The notes under the pieces were generated by a model that saw nothing but the letters and a program-made list of their open reading frames with translations, had not been told where the DNA came from and did no database searches. Positions 21,434-29,707 of a stretch of DNA of 37,620 bases are shown one piece after another. Numbering within the stretch: position 1 is the stretch's first letter; each line of letters opens with the position of its first letter. Origin of the DNA: an uncultured Erysipelotrichaceae bacterium (GTDB lineage: Bacteria; Bacillota_I; Bacilli_A; Erysipelotrichales; Erysipelotrichaceae). A program made the translations under genes and the position numbers. The stretch is taken from NCBI GenBank assembly GCA_944326095.1, contig CALVCO010000012.1, forward strand, positions 1-37,620. The letters are read 5' to 3'.

Positions 21434-22126
21434 ATGATCGAATTAACAAATGTTAACAAGACTTATAAAAATGGGGTTAATGCCCTACATAATGTCAATT
21501 TAACTATCAATCAAGGAGAATTTGTTTATATCATTGGGCCTACAGGCTCAGGTAAGTCTACCTTGATCAAACTATTAGATGGGGAAGAGATACCTTCATC
21601 TGGTACAGTAAAGGTTGTAGGAATCAATGTAGGAAAATTACGTCATAATAAAGTTCCTTTATATCGAAGAAATATTGGTGTTGTCTTTCAAGATTATCGC
21701 TTGCTACCTAAGAAGACCGTCTTCGAAAATATTTCTTATGCCTTAGAAGTTATCAACATGCGCAAAGATGCGATTAGACATCGTGTGCGTAGAGTAATGA
21801 ACCTAGTTTCGCTTGATGATAAGGGCAATTCTTTTCCTAGTGAATTATCTGGTGGTCAACAACAGAGGGTAGCGATTGCTAGAGCGATAGCTAATCGTCC
21901 TAAGGTATTGATTGCGGATGAGCCTACAGGTAATCTTGATCCTGCTAAGTCGGATGAAATCATGACTTTATTAGAAAAGATTAATCGTGAAGAAGGTACT
22001 ACTATCTTGATGGTTACGCATGATCTTACTTTAGTAAATAAACATCGCAAAAGAACGATATCACTAGAAAATGGGCATATCGTAGCGGATATGGAAGATG
22101 GAGGCTACATGCAACATGTTAAGTAG
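21434..22126 (+). CDS. ftsE: FtsE, ATPase of the FtsEX complex
   Basis: 230 residues, cytoplasmic. Walker A GPTGSGKST (35-43), Q-loop GVVFQDYRLLPKKTVFENI typical of FtsE, signature LSGGQQQR, Walker B VLIADEPTGNLD and a TILMVTHD switch. FtsE drives FtsX to activate a wall hydrolase outside the membrane during division. Here that hydrolase gene follows ftsX directly. GGAG lies about 8 bases before the ATG. The ftsE stop lies inside the start region of ftsX. Confidence 0.95.
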   Translation: MIELTNVNKTYKNGVNALHNVNLTINQGEFVYIIGPTGSGKSTLIKLLDGEEIPSSGTVKVVGINVGKLRHNKVPLYRRNIGVVFQDYRLLPKKTVFENISYALEVINMRKDAIRHRVRRVMNLVSLDDKGNSFPSELSGGQQQRVAIARAIANRPKVLIADEPTGNLDPAKSDEIMTLLEKINREEGTTILMVTHDLTLVNKHRKRTISLENGHIVADMEDGGYMQHVK

Positions 22127-23021
22127 AATTTTTAGACCGATAAAAGAAGGTTTTTTTGGAGTAGGTCGTCATGCAGCGATGTCTTTGTCGAGTGCTAGTG
22201 CGGTTACGATTACCTTATTTATCATTGGTATATTTTTAATATTTACAGCTAATGTTCAATCATTTACGCTTAATATTGAACAAAGTATGGAAATATCGGT
22301 ATTGATTGATTATGATCATGAACAACAAGAACAATTAGATGCGATAGGTTTAGCTATTGGCAATATAGATGGAGTTAGAAGTGTAAATTTCTCCGATAAA
22401 GATCAAGAATTTCAATATTATATCGATAGCTTTGAAGATGAAGAGGAACAAGCAATCTTTGAACCATTTAGAGAAGATAATCCGATGCATCATGCATATT
22501 ATGTTGAAGTATATGATGGTGATAATCTAGAGACTATAGCTAATCAAATAAGTCAAATTGAAGGAGTTTATGAAGTTAACTATGGTGGTGAAAGTAGTGT
22601 TACCTTAGTTAATGTAATTAATAGTGTTAGAAATGGAGGAGCTATTTTAGCTATTGCCTTGAGTTTATTGGCTGTATTCTTAATTCAAAATACGATTAAG
22701 GTTACTATTTTAGCTCGTGCAGATGAGATTGCTATAATGCGTAATGTTGGAGCTAAAAATGGTTTTATTCGTTCACCATTTTTAGTAGAAGGAATTATCA
22801 TTGGTATTCTTGGAGCTATAATTCCTATTCTTTGTATGATTTTTGGTTATATCTATTTATATGATGCTTTGGGAGGAGTAGTTATTAGTAATATGTTTAC
22901 ATTAATAGCTCCACATCCTTTTGTATTATATTTAGCTTTAATTTTAATTGGTGTTGGTATTGTAGTTGGTTTTATTGGTAGTTGGTTGTCAGTTAATAAA
23001 TATTTGAGGTGGAAGCGATGA
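22116..23021 (+). CDS. ftsX: FtsX, membrane subunit of FtsEX
   Basis: 301 residues. A cytoplasmic start (LSRIFRPIKEGFFGVGRH), TM1 at about 27-49, an extracellular loop of about 120 residues that should contact the hydrolase, then three TM helices closing with SVNKYLRWKR. The first helix's SSASAVTITLFIIG motif is family-typical. I prefer this ATG to one six codons upstream because TGGAGG lies 11 bases before it and family members begin at this point. It overlaps ftsE by 11 bases and the hydrolase gene by 4. Confidence 0.93.
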   Translation: MLSRIFRPIKEGFFGVGRHAAMSLSSASAVTITLFIIGIFLIFTANVQSFTLNIEQSMEISVLIDYDHEQQEQLDAIGLAIGNIDGVRSVNFSDKDQEFQYYIDSFEDEEEQAIFEPFREDNPMHHAYYVEVYDGDNLETIANQISQIEGVYEVNYGGESSVTLVNVINSVRNGGAILAIALSLLAVFLIQNTIKVTILARADEIAIMRNVGAKNGFIRSPFLVEGIIIGILGAIIPILCMIFGYIYLYDALGGVVISNMFTLIAPHPFVLYLALILIGVGIVVGFIGSWLSVNKYLRWKR

Positions 23022-24385
23022 AAAAATTTTTTAAAACATTGCTAGTGATACTATTATTAGTAGGTAATATCAATATTGTATTTGCTGAGGATGATTATGC
23101 GACAAATAGCCAATATTATGAAGATTTATGTACTGGTGGTAATGAGCTTACTGATGAACAAAAAGCAGCTTGTGAGGGTTATCGAGCTTATTTAGCACAA
23201 CAGACTAGTTCGATGCAAGAACAATTAGCGCAAATTGAAGCTCAACGTGAAGAAATTGCTGCTAATATTCAAGAATATGCGCAAAAGATTAGAGATTATG
23301 ATGCGCAAATTGAGACTTTAAATGGTCAAATTGCTTCATTAAATAATGAAATTTTAGTAGTGCAAGCACAAATAGATGAGAAGCAAGCAGAGATAGATGC
23401 TAAACAAGCAGAAATTGATAGTTTAAAGGGTAAGATTGAAGATCGTATGGTTGCTTCCCAATCTAGTATGCGCTTAAATAAATATATTGATTTATTGATG
23501 GGGGCGCAAAATCTTCAAGATTTGCTTAGAAGAGCTAATGGTATTAAGACAATTAGTGAATATGATCAAAATACCATGGATGAAATTAAATTATTAATTG
23601 AAGAATTAAATGCGATTCAAGCACAATTAGAAAGCGATAAAGCAGAATTAGAAGTAATGAAGCAAGATGTGGTTGCTAAGCAACAACAGGTTGTATATTT
23701 ACGTGAAGAAGCAAGAATTGTAAGAGAAGAATATTTAAAACAAGAAGCAGCTCTAGAGGAACAAGGAAATAAGATAGCGACCGATATTAGCACTATTAAT
23801 GAAACAATGAAAGCTATTAGTGCAGAACTTGGTAATGTGGTTTCAAGTAATGGTTGGACTAGACCAGTTAACTGTGGTATTTATGAAGGAACATGGCATT
23901 ATTCAAGTGGTGGTGTGCATTTAGGTGCAGATTTTTCTACAGCGATGGGTACACCGATATATGCTGTAGGTAATGGTGTTGTCTTAAAGAGTAGTGATGG
24001 TTGTCCAGCTGGTTATCTTGGCAATACTTGTGGAGGATCTGGATCGACAGGCGGAGGCAATCAAGTATATTTATTAACTAGTATCAATGGTAGTTTATAT
24101 GCAGTTAAATATTTACATATGTTAGCTGGTACACCGATTGCGCAAGGAACTATCGTCAGTGCTGGTGATAAGATTGGAGAAGTAGGTACTAGTGGTAATT
24201 CTAGTGGTCCTCATTGCCATATTGAAGTATTTTATCTTGGAACAGGCTCAATTCAAGACTATGCGACTAATTGGAATGGTGACTTATCATTTGGAGCAGG
24301 ATGGAGTAGTGCCGCTTTGAACCGTTTGTGTGAAAATGGGGCAGGAGCACCTTGTCGTATTAGACCTGAATCATTGTGGGGCTAA
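23018..24385 (+). CDS. Coiled-coil M23 endopeptidase, presumed FtsEX-activated wall hydrolase
   Basis: 455 residues. Signal peptide (to about residue 23, VFA|ED), a long coiled coil (about 60-275) rich in repeated QAEIDxKQAEID-type heptads, then an M23/LytM domain with zinc ligands His-301, Asp-305 and His-401, and His-399 also in place. Because all ligands are present, it should itself cut peptidoglycan cross-bridges, unlike EnvC, which has lost them. PcsB and CwlO, the known Gram-positive FtsEX partners, carry CHAP or NlpC/P60 domains instead; here M23 fills that slot. The start is set by AGGTGGAAG and by ATGA overlap with ftsX. Four Cys pairs in the catalytic part suggest disulfides. Confidence 0.9.
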   Translation: MKKFFKTLLVILLLVGNINIVFAEDDYATNSQYYEDLCTGGNELTDEQKAACEGYRAYLAQQTSSMQEQLAQIEAQREEIAANIQEYAQKIRDYDAQIETLNGQIASLNNEILVVQAQIDEKQAEIDAKQAEIDSLKGKIEDRMVASQSSMRLNKYIDLLMGAQNLQDLLRRANGIKTISEYDQNTMDEIKLLIEELNAIQAQLESDKAELEVMKQDVVAKQQQVVYLREEARIVREEYLKQEAALEEQGNKIATDISTINETMKAISAELGNVVSSNGWTRPVNCGIYEGTWHYSSGGVHLGADFSTAMGTPIYAVGNGVVLKSSDGCPAGYLGNTCGGSGSTGGGNQVYLLTSINGSLYAVKYLHMLAGTPIAQGTIVSAGDKIGEVGTSGNSSGPHCHIEVFYLGTGSIQDYATNWNGDLSFGAGWSSAALNRLCENGAGAPCRIRPESLWG

Positions 24386-24400
24386 AATTAGCCCCTTTTT
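24378..24400 (+). terminator. Intrinsic terminator or attenuator after the M23 gene
   Basis: GGGGCTAA (24378-24385) / TTAGCCCC (24388-24395) followed by TTTTT. It overlaps the last codons of the hydrolase gene and lies 18 bases before the S41 protease gene, so it probably lowers expression of the latter. Confidence 0.7.
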
Positions 24401-24418
24401 AAAAGAAGGAATGATGAT

Positions 24419-25909
24419 ATGAGCGATAATAAAAAGAGAATTAAATTACAAAGATACCAATGGCCAGATGAAATATTGGCTAAAAAGAAAGCTCGACGCA
24501 AAAGAATTATTAATATAATAATAGTTATAGTTTTAATATTTGCAGCAATCTCAGGTGGCTATTTCTTAGGTACATTTACTACTAGTCGTTTAGTATCTAA
24601 TGGCTCAAATAATACTAGTAAATTATCTTTAGTATTAGATATGATGAAAGATCAATGGTATTTTGCTGATGAGGTAGACAATGTTGAAGAAACTTTGCTT
24701 GATCAAGCTTTACTAGGAATGACAACATTTGAAGTTGATCCTCATACTTCATATATGACAAGTCAAGAAATTGAAGATTTTTTTGCTAGTATTGATAATG
24801 ATTTTGTTGGTATTGGCGTAAGAGTAAGAAATTATGATACTTATTTAGTAGTCGATAGCGTATTTAAAAATAGTCCAGCTGAAGAAAGTGGCTTGGTAGC
24901 TGGTGATATTATCTTTAGTGTTGATGGTGAACTAGTTAGTGATCATGAATATGAAGATGTAGTAAATATGATCAAAGGTGAAGCAAATACTAAAGTATCA
25001 CTTGGCATAATGCGTGATGATGAAAGAATAAGTATTGATGTAATTCGCCAACAGGTAAATACAACAGTTGATGGTCAAATGTTAGATGAGAATATTGCTT
25101 ATGTAGAATTGAGCAGTTTTGGAGAATTAACTTGTGATCAATTAATTACCTATCTAGATGAATTTGAAGCTCAAGGCGCTAATAAATTATTATTAGATTT
25201 AAGAAATGATGGTGGTGGTCATTTAGGTAGTGTTGTAGATATTGGTGGTTTATTCATTGATAAGGATGAGGTAATTCTTGAACAAGAAGCAGCTGATGGT
25301 ACTATCTTACAATATGTATCAGAAGGTAAACGCCATTATGATTATGATGAAATAGTCATCTTAGTTAATGAATCGACTGCTAGTGCGGCAGAAGTACTTA
25401 CCTTAGCCTTAAAACAACAAGTTGATAATGTTACAATTGTTGGAACAACAACTTATGGTAAAGGTACAATTCAAACAACGGTATATTTATCAGATGGCTC
25501 AGCCTTAAAATATACTACTAGTAAATGGAATGCTCCTGATGGCACTAATATCAATAATGTAGGAATTGTTCCTGATGTTATTGTAGAAATACCAGAGATA
25601 ATAAGTAGTCCATATTATGATATGGAAGATGGCATTACGATTGCTTATGATTCGGTTAATATCATAACGATTCAATTACAAAAGGCCTTAATATATCTAG
25701 GTTATAATGTTGATCGTGAAGATGGTTATTTTGATTTATCTACTGAAGAAGCATTAAAAGCATTTGAAAGTGATAATGGTTTAAATGTTGATGGTATCTT
25801 AGATAAAAATGATAATGAAAAAATATTTATGGCTGTTAGTGAAAAATGGGCATTAGATGAATCGGATGTGCAAAAAAATGCTGCTTTAGATATTTTGTTG
25901 GAAGAATGA
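24419..25909 (+). CDS. S41-family C-terminal processing protease (CtpA/CtpB-like)
   Basis: 496 residues. A basic cytoplasmic tail (to about 30) and one TM helix (about 31-52) place the protease outside. The PDZ domain is at about 120-205 (FVGIGVRVRNYD, SPAEESGLVAGDII). The S41 core has Ser-322 in STASAAE and Lys-348 in YGKGTIQ, the Ser-Lys catalytic dyad. A peptidoglycan-binding domain at about 415-480 (LQKALIYLGYNVDREDGYFD) targets the wall. Proteases of this type trim wall hydrolases or signalling proteins. Its place behind the FtsEX-M23 genes makes the hydrolase a reasonable client; this is inference. AAGGA lies about 9 bases before the ATG. Confidence 0.92.
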   Translation: MSDNKKRIKLQRYQWPDEILAKKKARRKRIINIIIVIVLIFAAISGGYFLGTFTTSRLVSNGSNNTSKLSLVLDMMKDQWYFADEVDNVEETLLDQALLGMTTFEVDPHTSYMTSQEIEDFFASIDNDFVGIGVRVRNYDTYLVVDSVFKNSPAEESGLVAGDIIFSVDGELVSDHEYEDVVNMIKGEANTKVSLGIMRDDERISIDVIRQQVNTTVDGQMLDENIAYVELSSFGELTCDQLITYLDEFEAQGANKLLLDLRNDGGGHLGSVVDIGGLFIDKDEVILEQEAADGTILQYVSEGKRHYDYDEIVILVNESTASAAEVLTLALKQQVDNVTIVGTTTYGKGTIQTTVYLSDGSALKYTTSKWNAPDGTNINNVGIVPDVIVEIPEIISSPYYDMEDGITIAYDSVNIITIQLQKALIYLGYNVDREDGYFDLSTEEALKAFESDNGLNVDGILDKNDNEKIFMAVSEKWALDESDVQKNAALDILLEE

Positions 25910-25926
25910 TAATTTAAAATAGAATT

Positions 25927-25989
25927 AATCCCTGTTTTAAAAAATACTTACTTATTAATTAGTATTTTTATGAAATAGGGATTTTTTTT
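25927..25989 (+). terminator. Two-tier intrinsic terminator of the ftsEX cluster
   Basis: Outer stem AATCCCT (25927-25933) / AGGGATT (25977-25983), inner stem AAAAATACT (25940-25948) / AGTATTTTT (25961-25969), then eight T from 25982. Confidence 0.8.
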
Positions 25990-26065
25990 GAAAAATTTAT
26001 TTATTTGTTGTCACCTAATATTGTTTTATTTCATCTATATTATAGAAGTAGGAGATGAACAATTA

Positions 26066-27457
26066 ATGGTTTTTAGTAGTTTGGAGTTTATATTCTTATT
26101 CATGCCCATTTTTTTTGGATGTTATTATTTAGCTCCACGCTTTATGCTAAATATAATATTACTAATTGGAAGTTTAAGTTTTTATTTTATAGGCACAATA
26201 CATAATCCAGAACATTTTATATTATTTGTTATAAGCATGCTCGTAGATTATAAAATAGGGATATTAATTGAGAAGAATGCAAAAAATAAAAAATTTTTTT
26301 TATTAATAGGAATAATATTTCATGTAATATGTTTATCTATATTTAAATATTTAAATTTTATTACAGCTGAAGTAGGAAAAATTATTAATGATACTAATGT
26401 TTCAACTAATATAATATTACCTATAGGTATTTCATTTTATACATTTCAAGGACTTTCATATATAGTAGATGTATATAGAGGAAAGGTAAAAGCGGAAAAA
26501 AGTTTATTAAGATTTACAGTATATATATCTATGTTTGAACAATTAATAGCTGGCCCTATTGTTACTTATGTTCAAGTTAAAAAAGAATTATATGATAGAA
26601 AAATAAATAAACAAAAGATTATAAATGGAATTTGTATATTTGTTTTTGGACTAGGATTAAAAGTATTGCTTGCTAATCCGCTTGGAAAATTATGGTCACA
26701 AACTTGTAATATTGGTTTTGAAAGTATATCAACTCCATTAGCGTGGATTGCGATTGTTGGGTATTCATTGCAAATATATTTTGATTTTTTTGGTTATTCA
26801 TTGATGGCCATTGGTTTAGGAAAAATGTTAGGATTTAATTTGCCCAAAAATTTCAATCATCCATATCTAAGTAAAACTATGAGTGAGTTTTGGCGAAGAT
26901 GGCATATGACATTAGGAACTTGGTTTAAAGAATATGTATATATACCCCTAGGGGGAAATAGAAAAGGAAAACTAATAACTATTAGAAATCTATTTTTAGT
27001 TTGGCTTTTAACGGGAATATGGCATGGTGCTGGATATAATTTCTTATTGTGGGGTTTTATAATTTTTTTAATAATGATATTTGAAAAATATGTTATAAAA
27101 GATTATTTTAATAAACATCCTTTATGTGGACATTTATATATGATAATTCTAATTCCTATAACTTGGGCAATTTTTTCAATAGAAGATATAAATCAATTAG
27201 GCATATTTTTACAACGATTATTTCCAATATTTGGAAATGGAATATGGTCAATTTTTCGTTATGATTATTTAAAATATTTAAAAATTTATTATCCATTTTT
27301 GATAGTTGGCATTTTATTTTCAACTAAATTTCCTTATCGTATATTAAAAAAATTGAATAAAAGAATTGTATATATACTTATATTTATTATCTTTTCGGCA
27401 AGTTTATATTGCATGTATCGAGGTTTAGACGATCCATTTTTATATTTTAGATTTTAG
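26066..27457 (+). CDS. MBOAT-family O-acyltransferase
   Basis: 463 residues with about ten TM helices. It begins MVFSSLEFIFLFMPIFF, the standard start of AlgI/PatA-type MBOATs. SEFWRRWHMTLGTWFKEYVY (His-280) and GIWHGAGYNFLLWG (His-320) are the family's signatures, His-320 being the presumed catalytic His. These proteins pass acetyl groups across the membrane to an extracytoplasmic glycan; the SGNH-fold neighbour would finish the transfer. I chose this ATG, not a TTG 26 codons upstream, because the longer start lies in a terminator T-run and TAGGAG lies 11 bases before this one. First gene of an operon with an SGNH protein, an ECF sigma factor and its anti-sigma factor. Confidence 0.9.
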   Translation: MVFSSLEFIFLFMPIFFGCYYLAPRFMLNIILLIGSLSFYFIGTIHNPEHFILFVISMLVDYKIGILIEKNAKNKKFFLLIGIIFHVICLSIFKYLNFITAEVGKIINDTNVSTNIILPIGISFYTFQGLSYIVDVYRGKVKAEKSLLRFTVYISMFEQLIAGPIVTYVQVKKELYDRKINKQKIINGICIFVFGLGLKVLLANPLGKLWSQTCNIGFESISTPLAWIAIVGYSLQIYFDFFGYSLMAIGLGKMLGFNLPKNFNHPYLSKTMSEFWRRWHMTLGTWFKEYVYIPLGGNRKGKLITIRNLFLVWLLTGIWHGAGYNFLLWGFIIFLIMIFEKYVIKDYFNKHPLCGHLYMIILIPITWAIFSIEDINQLGIFLQRLFPIFGNGIWSIFRYDYLKYLKIYYPFLIVGILFSTKFPYRILKKLNKRIVYILIFIIFSASLYCMYRGLDDPFLYFRF

Positions 27458-27466
27458 GAGGATAAA

Positions 27467-28255
27467 ATGAAAAAATCAAATGTATTTACAATGTTTATTT
27501 TAGCTATATTTATCATAATGGCGACTATTTTGATGGGGATAGAAAAAATACCATCATTGGCTAAAAGTGAAGAAGAATTTGAAAAACAAGAAATTGTTAA
27601 TGATAAAATAACTGAAGATAAAAATATTTTGGATGAAGCTATTGATGAAACTAAAAAAGAATTGCCTGTTAAAGAAATAGCTATGAATGAAACATTATTT
27701 GTTGGGGATTCTAGAACGGTAGGATTAATGGAATATTCAGGTATTACAGAAGCTATTTATTTTTGTGCTGAAGGAATGAATGTATTTAATATTTATGATA
27801 ATCAAATTTCTGTGCCTAATATTGGAAAAGTAACTTTAATAGAATTATTAGATAATAGAGATTTTAATAAAATTTATATCATGTTAGGACTTAATGAATT
27901 AGGATATGAATTTGATAAGATAATGGAAAAATATCAAGAATTAGTTTTATTTATAAAAGAAAAAGAACAGGCAACTGATATAATACTACTTGGCAATCTT
28001 CATGTTACACAAACACGTTCAGAAAGTGATGAAATATATAATAATGAAGCGATAAATAGGCTTAATAAGGCAATTGCTGAATTAGCTGATAATAATAGCA
28101 TTTATTATTTGGATTCAAATGTTTTATTTGATGATGCCAATGGCGCATTAAATCAAGATAAATCTTCAGATAATACGCATTTATATGCTAAATATTATGA
28201 AGAATGGGGAAAATGGATTAAGGAAAAAACTGCATTACTGGTACAGGGGGAATGA
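27467..28255 (+). CDS. SGNH/GDSL-fold protein, partner of the MBOAT
   Basis: 262 residues. A signal anchor (about 8-25), a charged helical stalk (about 33-70), then an SGNH hydrolase fold with FVGDSRTVGL (Ser-82 nucleophile), a LGLNELG block near the middle (in place of the usual GTND) and DNTHLY (Asp-235, His-238). All three catalytic residues are visible. In PatA/PatB and AlgI/AlgJ-X systems such a protein transfers acetyl groups from the MBOAT to peptidoglycan or polysaccharide. GGAGG lies about 6 bases before the ATG. Nine bases separate it from the MBOAT gene, and it overlaps the sigma gene start by 4. Confidence 0.85.
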   Translation: MKKSNVFTMFILAIFIIMATILMGIEKIPSLAKSEEEFEKQEIVNDKITEDKNILDEAIDETKKELPVKEIAMNETLFVGDSRTVGLMEYSGITEAIYFCAEGMNVFNIYDNQISVPNIGKVTLIELLDNRDFNKIYIMLGLNELGYEFDKIMEKYQELVLFIKEKEQATDIILLGNLHVTQTRSESDEIYNNEAINRLNKAIAELADNNSIYYLDSNVLFDDANGALNQDKSSDNTHLYAKYYEEWGKWIKEKTALLVQGE

Positions 28256-28743
28256 TTTTGAATAAAGAAGAATTTTGTGAAAAGATACATATGTATGAAA
28301 ATTCCATGTACTATTTGGCATTTTCACTTGTAAGAAATGATGCTGATGCAGCAGATGTAATTAGCGAAGCAATATATAGGGCATATAGTAATTTAAATAA
28401 ATTAAAAAATAAAAAATCTTTTAAAGCATGGATATTACAAATTGTTCATAATACAGCAGTTGAAATGATTCGAAAAAATTCTAAAATTGTTCCTATGGAA
28501 GATATTGAAAATAAAATACAGGGAAGTATTCAGTATGATTTAACGACAAAAATAACCTTAAAAGAAGCCATTAATCAATTGAAACATCCTTATCAAACGG
28601 TAGTTATACTTTTTTATTATGAGAATTTATCAATTATAGAAATATCGCGAATTACCAATATAAGTATTGTATCTGTTAAAAAACAGTTGTCTCGCGCAAG
28701 AAAGATGCTTTATGAAGTTCTAAAGGAGGACTTTGATTTATGA
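28252..28743 (+). CDS. ECF-type RNA polymerase sigma factor (SigV-like)
   Basis: 163 residues, two-domain sigma factor. Sigma region 2 covers about 10-75 (NDADAADVISEAIYRAYSNL, then SFKAWILQIVHNTAVEMIRK). Region 4 covers about 105-155 (YYENLSIIEISRITNISIVSVKKQLSRARKML reads as its helix-turn-helix). Length and architecture suit an ECF factor held by a membrane anti-sigma factor, and that partner overlaps its 3' end by 4 bases. The start is uncertain: the ATG at 28252 overlaps the previous stop but is one base from GGGGG, whereas a TTG at 28258 has proper 7-base spacing and costs two residues. The SigV label comes from the neighbour's RsiV-like domain. Confidence 0.85.
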   Translation: MILNKEEFCEKIHMYENSMYYLAFSLVRNDADAADVISEAIYRAYSNLNKLKNKKSFKAWILQIVHNTAVEMIRKNSKIVPMEDIENKIQGSIQYDLTTKITLKEAINQLKHPYQTVVILFYYENLSIIEISRITNISIVSVKKQLSRARKMLYEVLKEDFDL

Positions 28744-29633
28744 ATAGAAAAGATAAATATATTAGAGAAAAATTAAATGAAACTAAAGAAGAAATACCAG
28801 CATCAGTAAAAAATAAAATAGAGAAAACTTTAAATTCACTTCCAGAGCAAAAAAGAGGTGATAGTACTTTTGTGGTATTTAGAAAGTTTGCGATAGCGTG
28901 TTTATGTTTTTTATTTGTAGCAATTATTTTATTGCCTAATATTAGTGTTACGTATGCTGAAACTTTAGAAAAAATACCGGTACTTAAAGAAGTTATTAAG
29001 GTAGTAACCATTAGAAATTATTTTTATGATGATGAATATCATGAAATGAATATTGAAGTTCCAAAAGTTGAGGGTGATAGTGAATCAATAGATTTTATAA
29101 ATGCTGATGTTGAAGAATTAACTAAATATATTGCTGATAAATTTTATGAGGAAGCTAATGATTTAAAAGATGAAGCTCATACGGCAGTTTCTATTAATTA
29201 TGAGGTTGTGGTTGATACTAAAGAATGGTTTACTTTAAAATTACAAATTAATACCATGACAGGTAGTGGAAATACTTTCTTTAAGTATTATAATCTTAAT
29301 AAATTGAATGGTAATATTGTTTCTTTAAATGATATCGTTATAGATGATGAATTTTATAATGTTGTCAAAGAAGAAATTAAATCGCAAATGAAAAAACAAA
29401 TGGAAGATAATCCAGATTTAAAATATTGGATAGATGATTCAGTATTTGGTGATGATTTACTATCGATTGATGCTAAACATAATTATTATTTTAGTAGTAA
29501 TTATGATTTAGTCATACCATTTGAAAAATATGAAGCAGCACCTGGATATATGGGAACATATGAATTTATACTAGATAAAAATTTAATTAAAGATTATATA
29601 AGTGATGAAATTAATGAAATACTGTTTGGATAA
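28740..29633 (+). CDS. RsiV-like anti-sigma factor (DUF3298)
   Basis: 297 residues. A cytoplasmic sigma-binding part (1-47; IPASVKNKIEKTLNSLP), one TM helix (about 48-69), then an extracellular region. A candidate signal peptidase cut, VTYA|E after Ala-73, matches how RsiV is cleaved when it senses lysozyme. The C-terminal half (about 180-290) fits DUF3298: NGNIVSLNDIV, then VIPFEKYEAAPGYMGTYEF, close to the end of RsiV and PdaC. In B. subtilis and C. difficile this domain binds lysozyme directly and starts proteolytic release of SigV. That this one senses lysozyme is inference. Confidence 0.85.
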   Translation: MNRKDKYIREKLNETKEEIPASVKNKIEKTLNSLPEQKRGDSTFVVFRKFAIACLCFLFVAIILLPNISVTYAETLEKIPVLKEVIKVVTIRNYFYDDEYHEMNIEVPKVEGDSESIDFINADVEELTKYIADKFYEEANDLKDEAHTAVSINYEVVVDTKEWFTLKLQINTMTGSGNTFFKYYNLNKLNGNIVSLNDIVIDDEFYNVVKEEIKSQMKKQMEDNPDLKYWIDDSVFGDDLLSIDAKHNYYFSSNYDLVIPFEKYEAAPGYMGTYEFILDKNLIKDYISDEINEILFG

Positions 29634-29707
29634 TATTTAATAATGATAGGGAAATGATATCTTATATGATGAAATATGATAAACTATTACATGGAAGGTA
29701 GTGACTT

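Noticed and set aside
25988-26065. TTG start adding 26 residues to the MBOAT
   Set aside because: Lies in the T-run of a terminator with no ribosome site, and the family starts at MVFSS.
25984-26065. Search for an ECF-type promoter (TGAAAC ... CGTC) ahead of the MBOAT operon
   Set aside because: The nearest match, TGAAAA followed by TTGTC, has a spacer about 2 bp too short and a poor -10. Autoregulation cannot be claimed from sequence.
29634-29707. SOS box upstream of uvrB
   Set aside because: No CGAAC-N4-GTTCG-like element is present.
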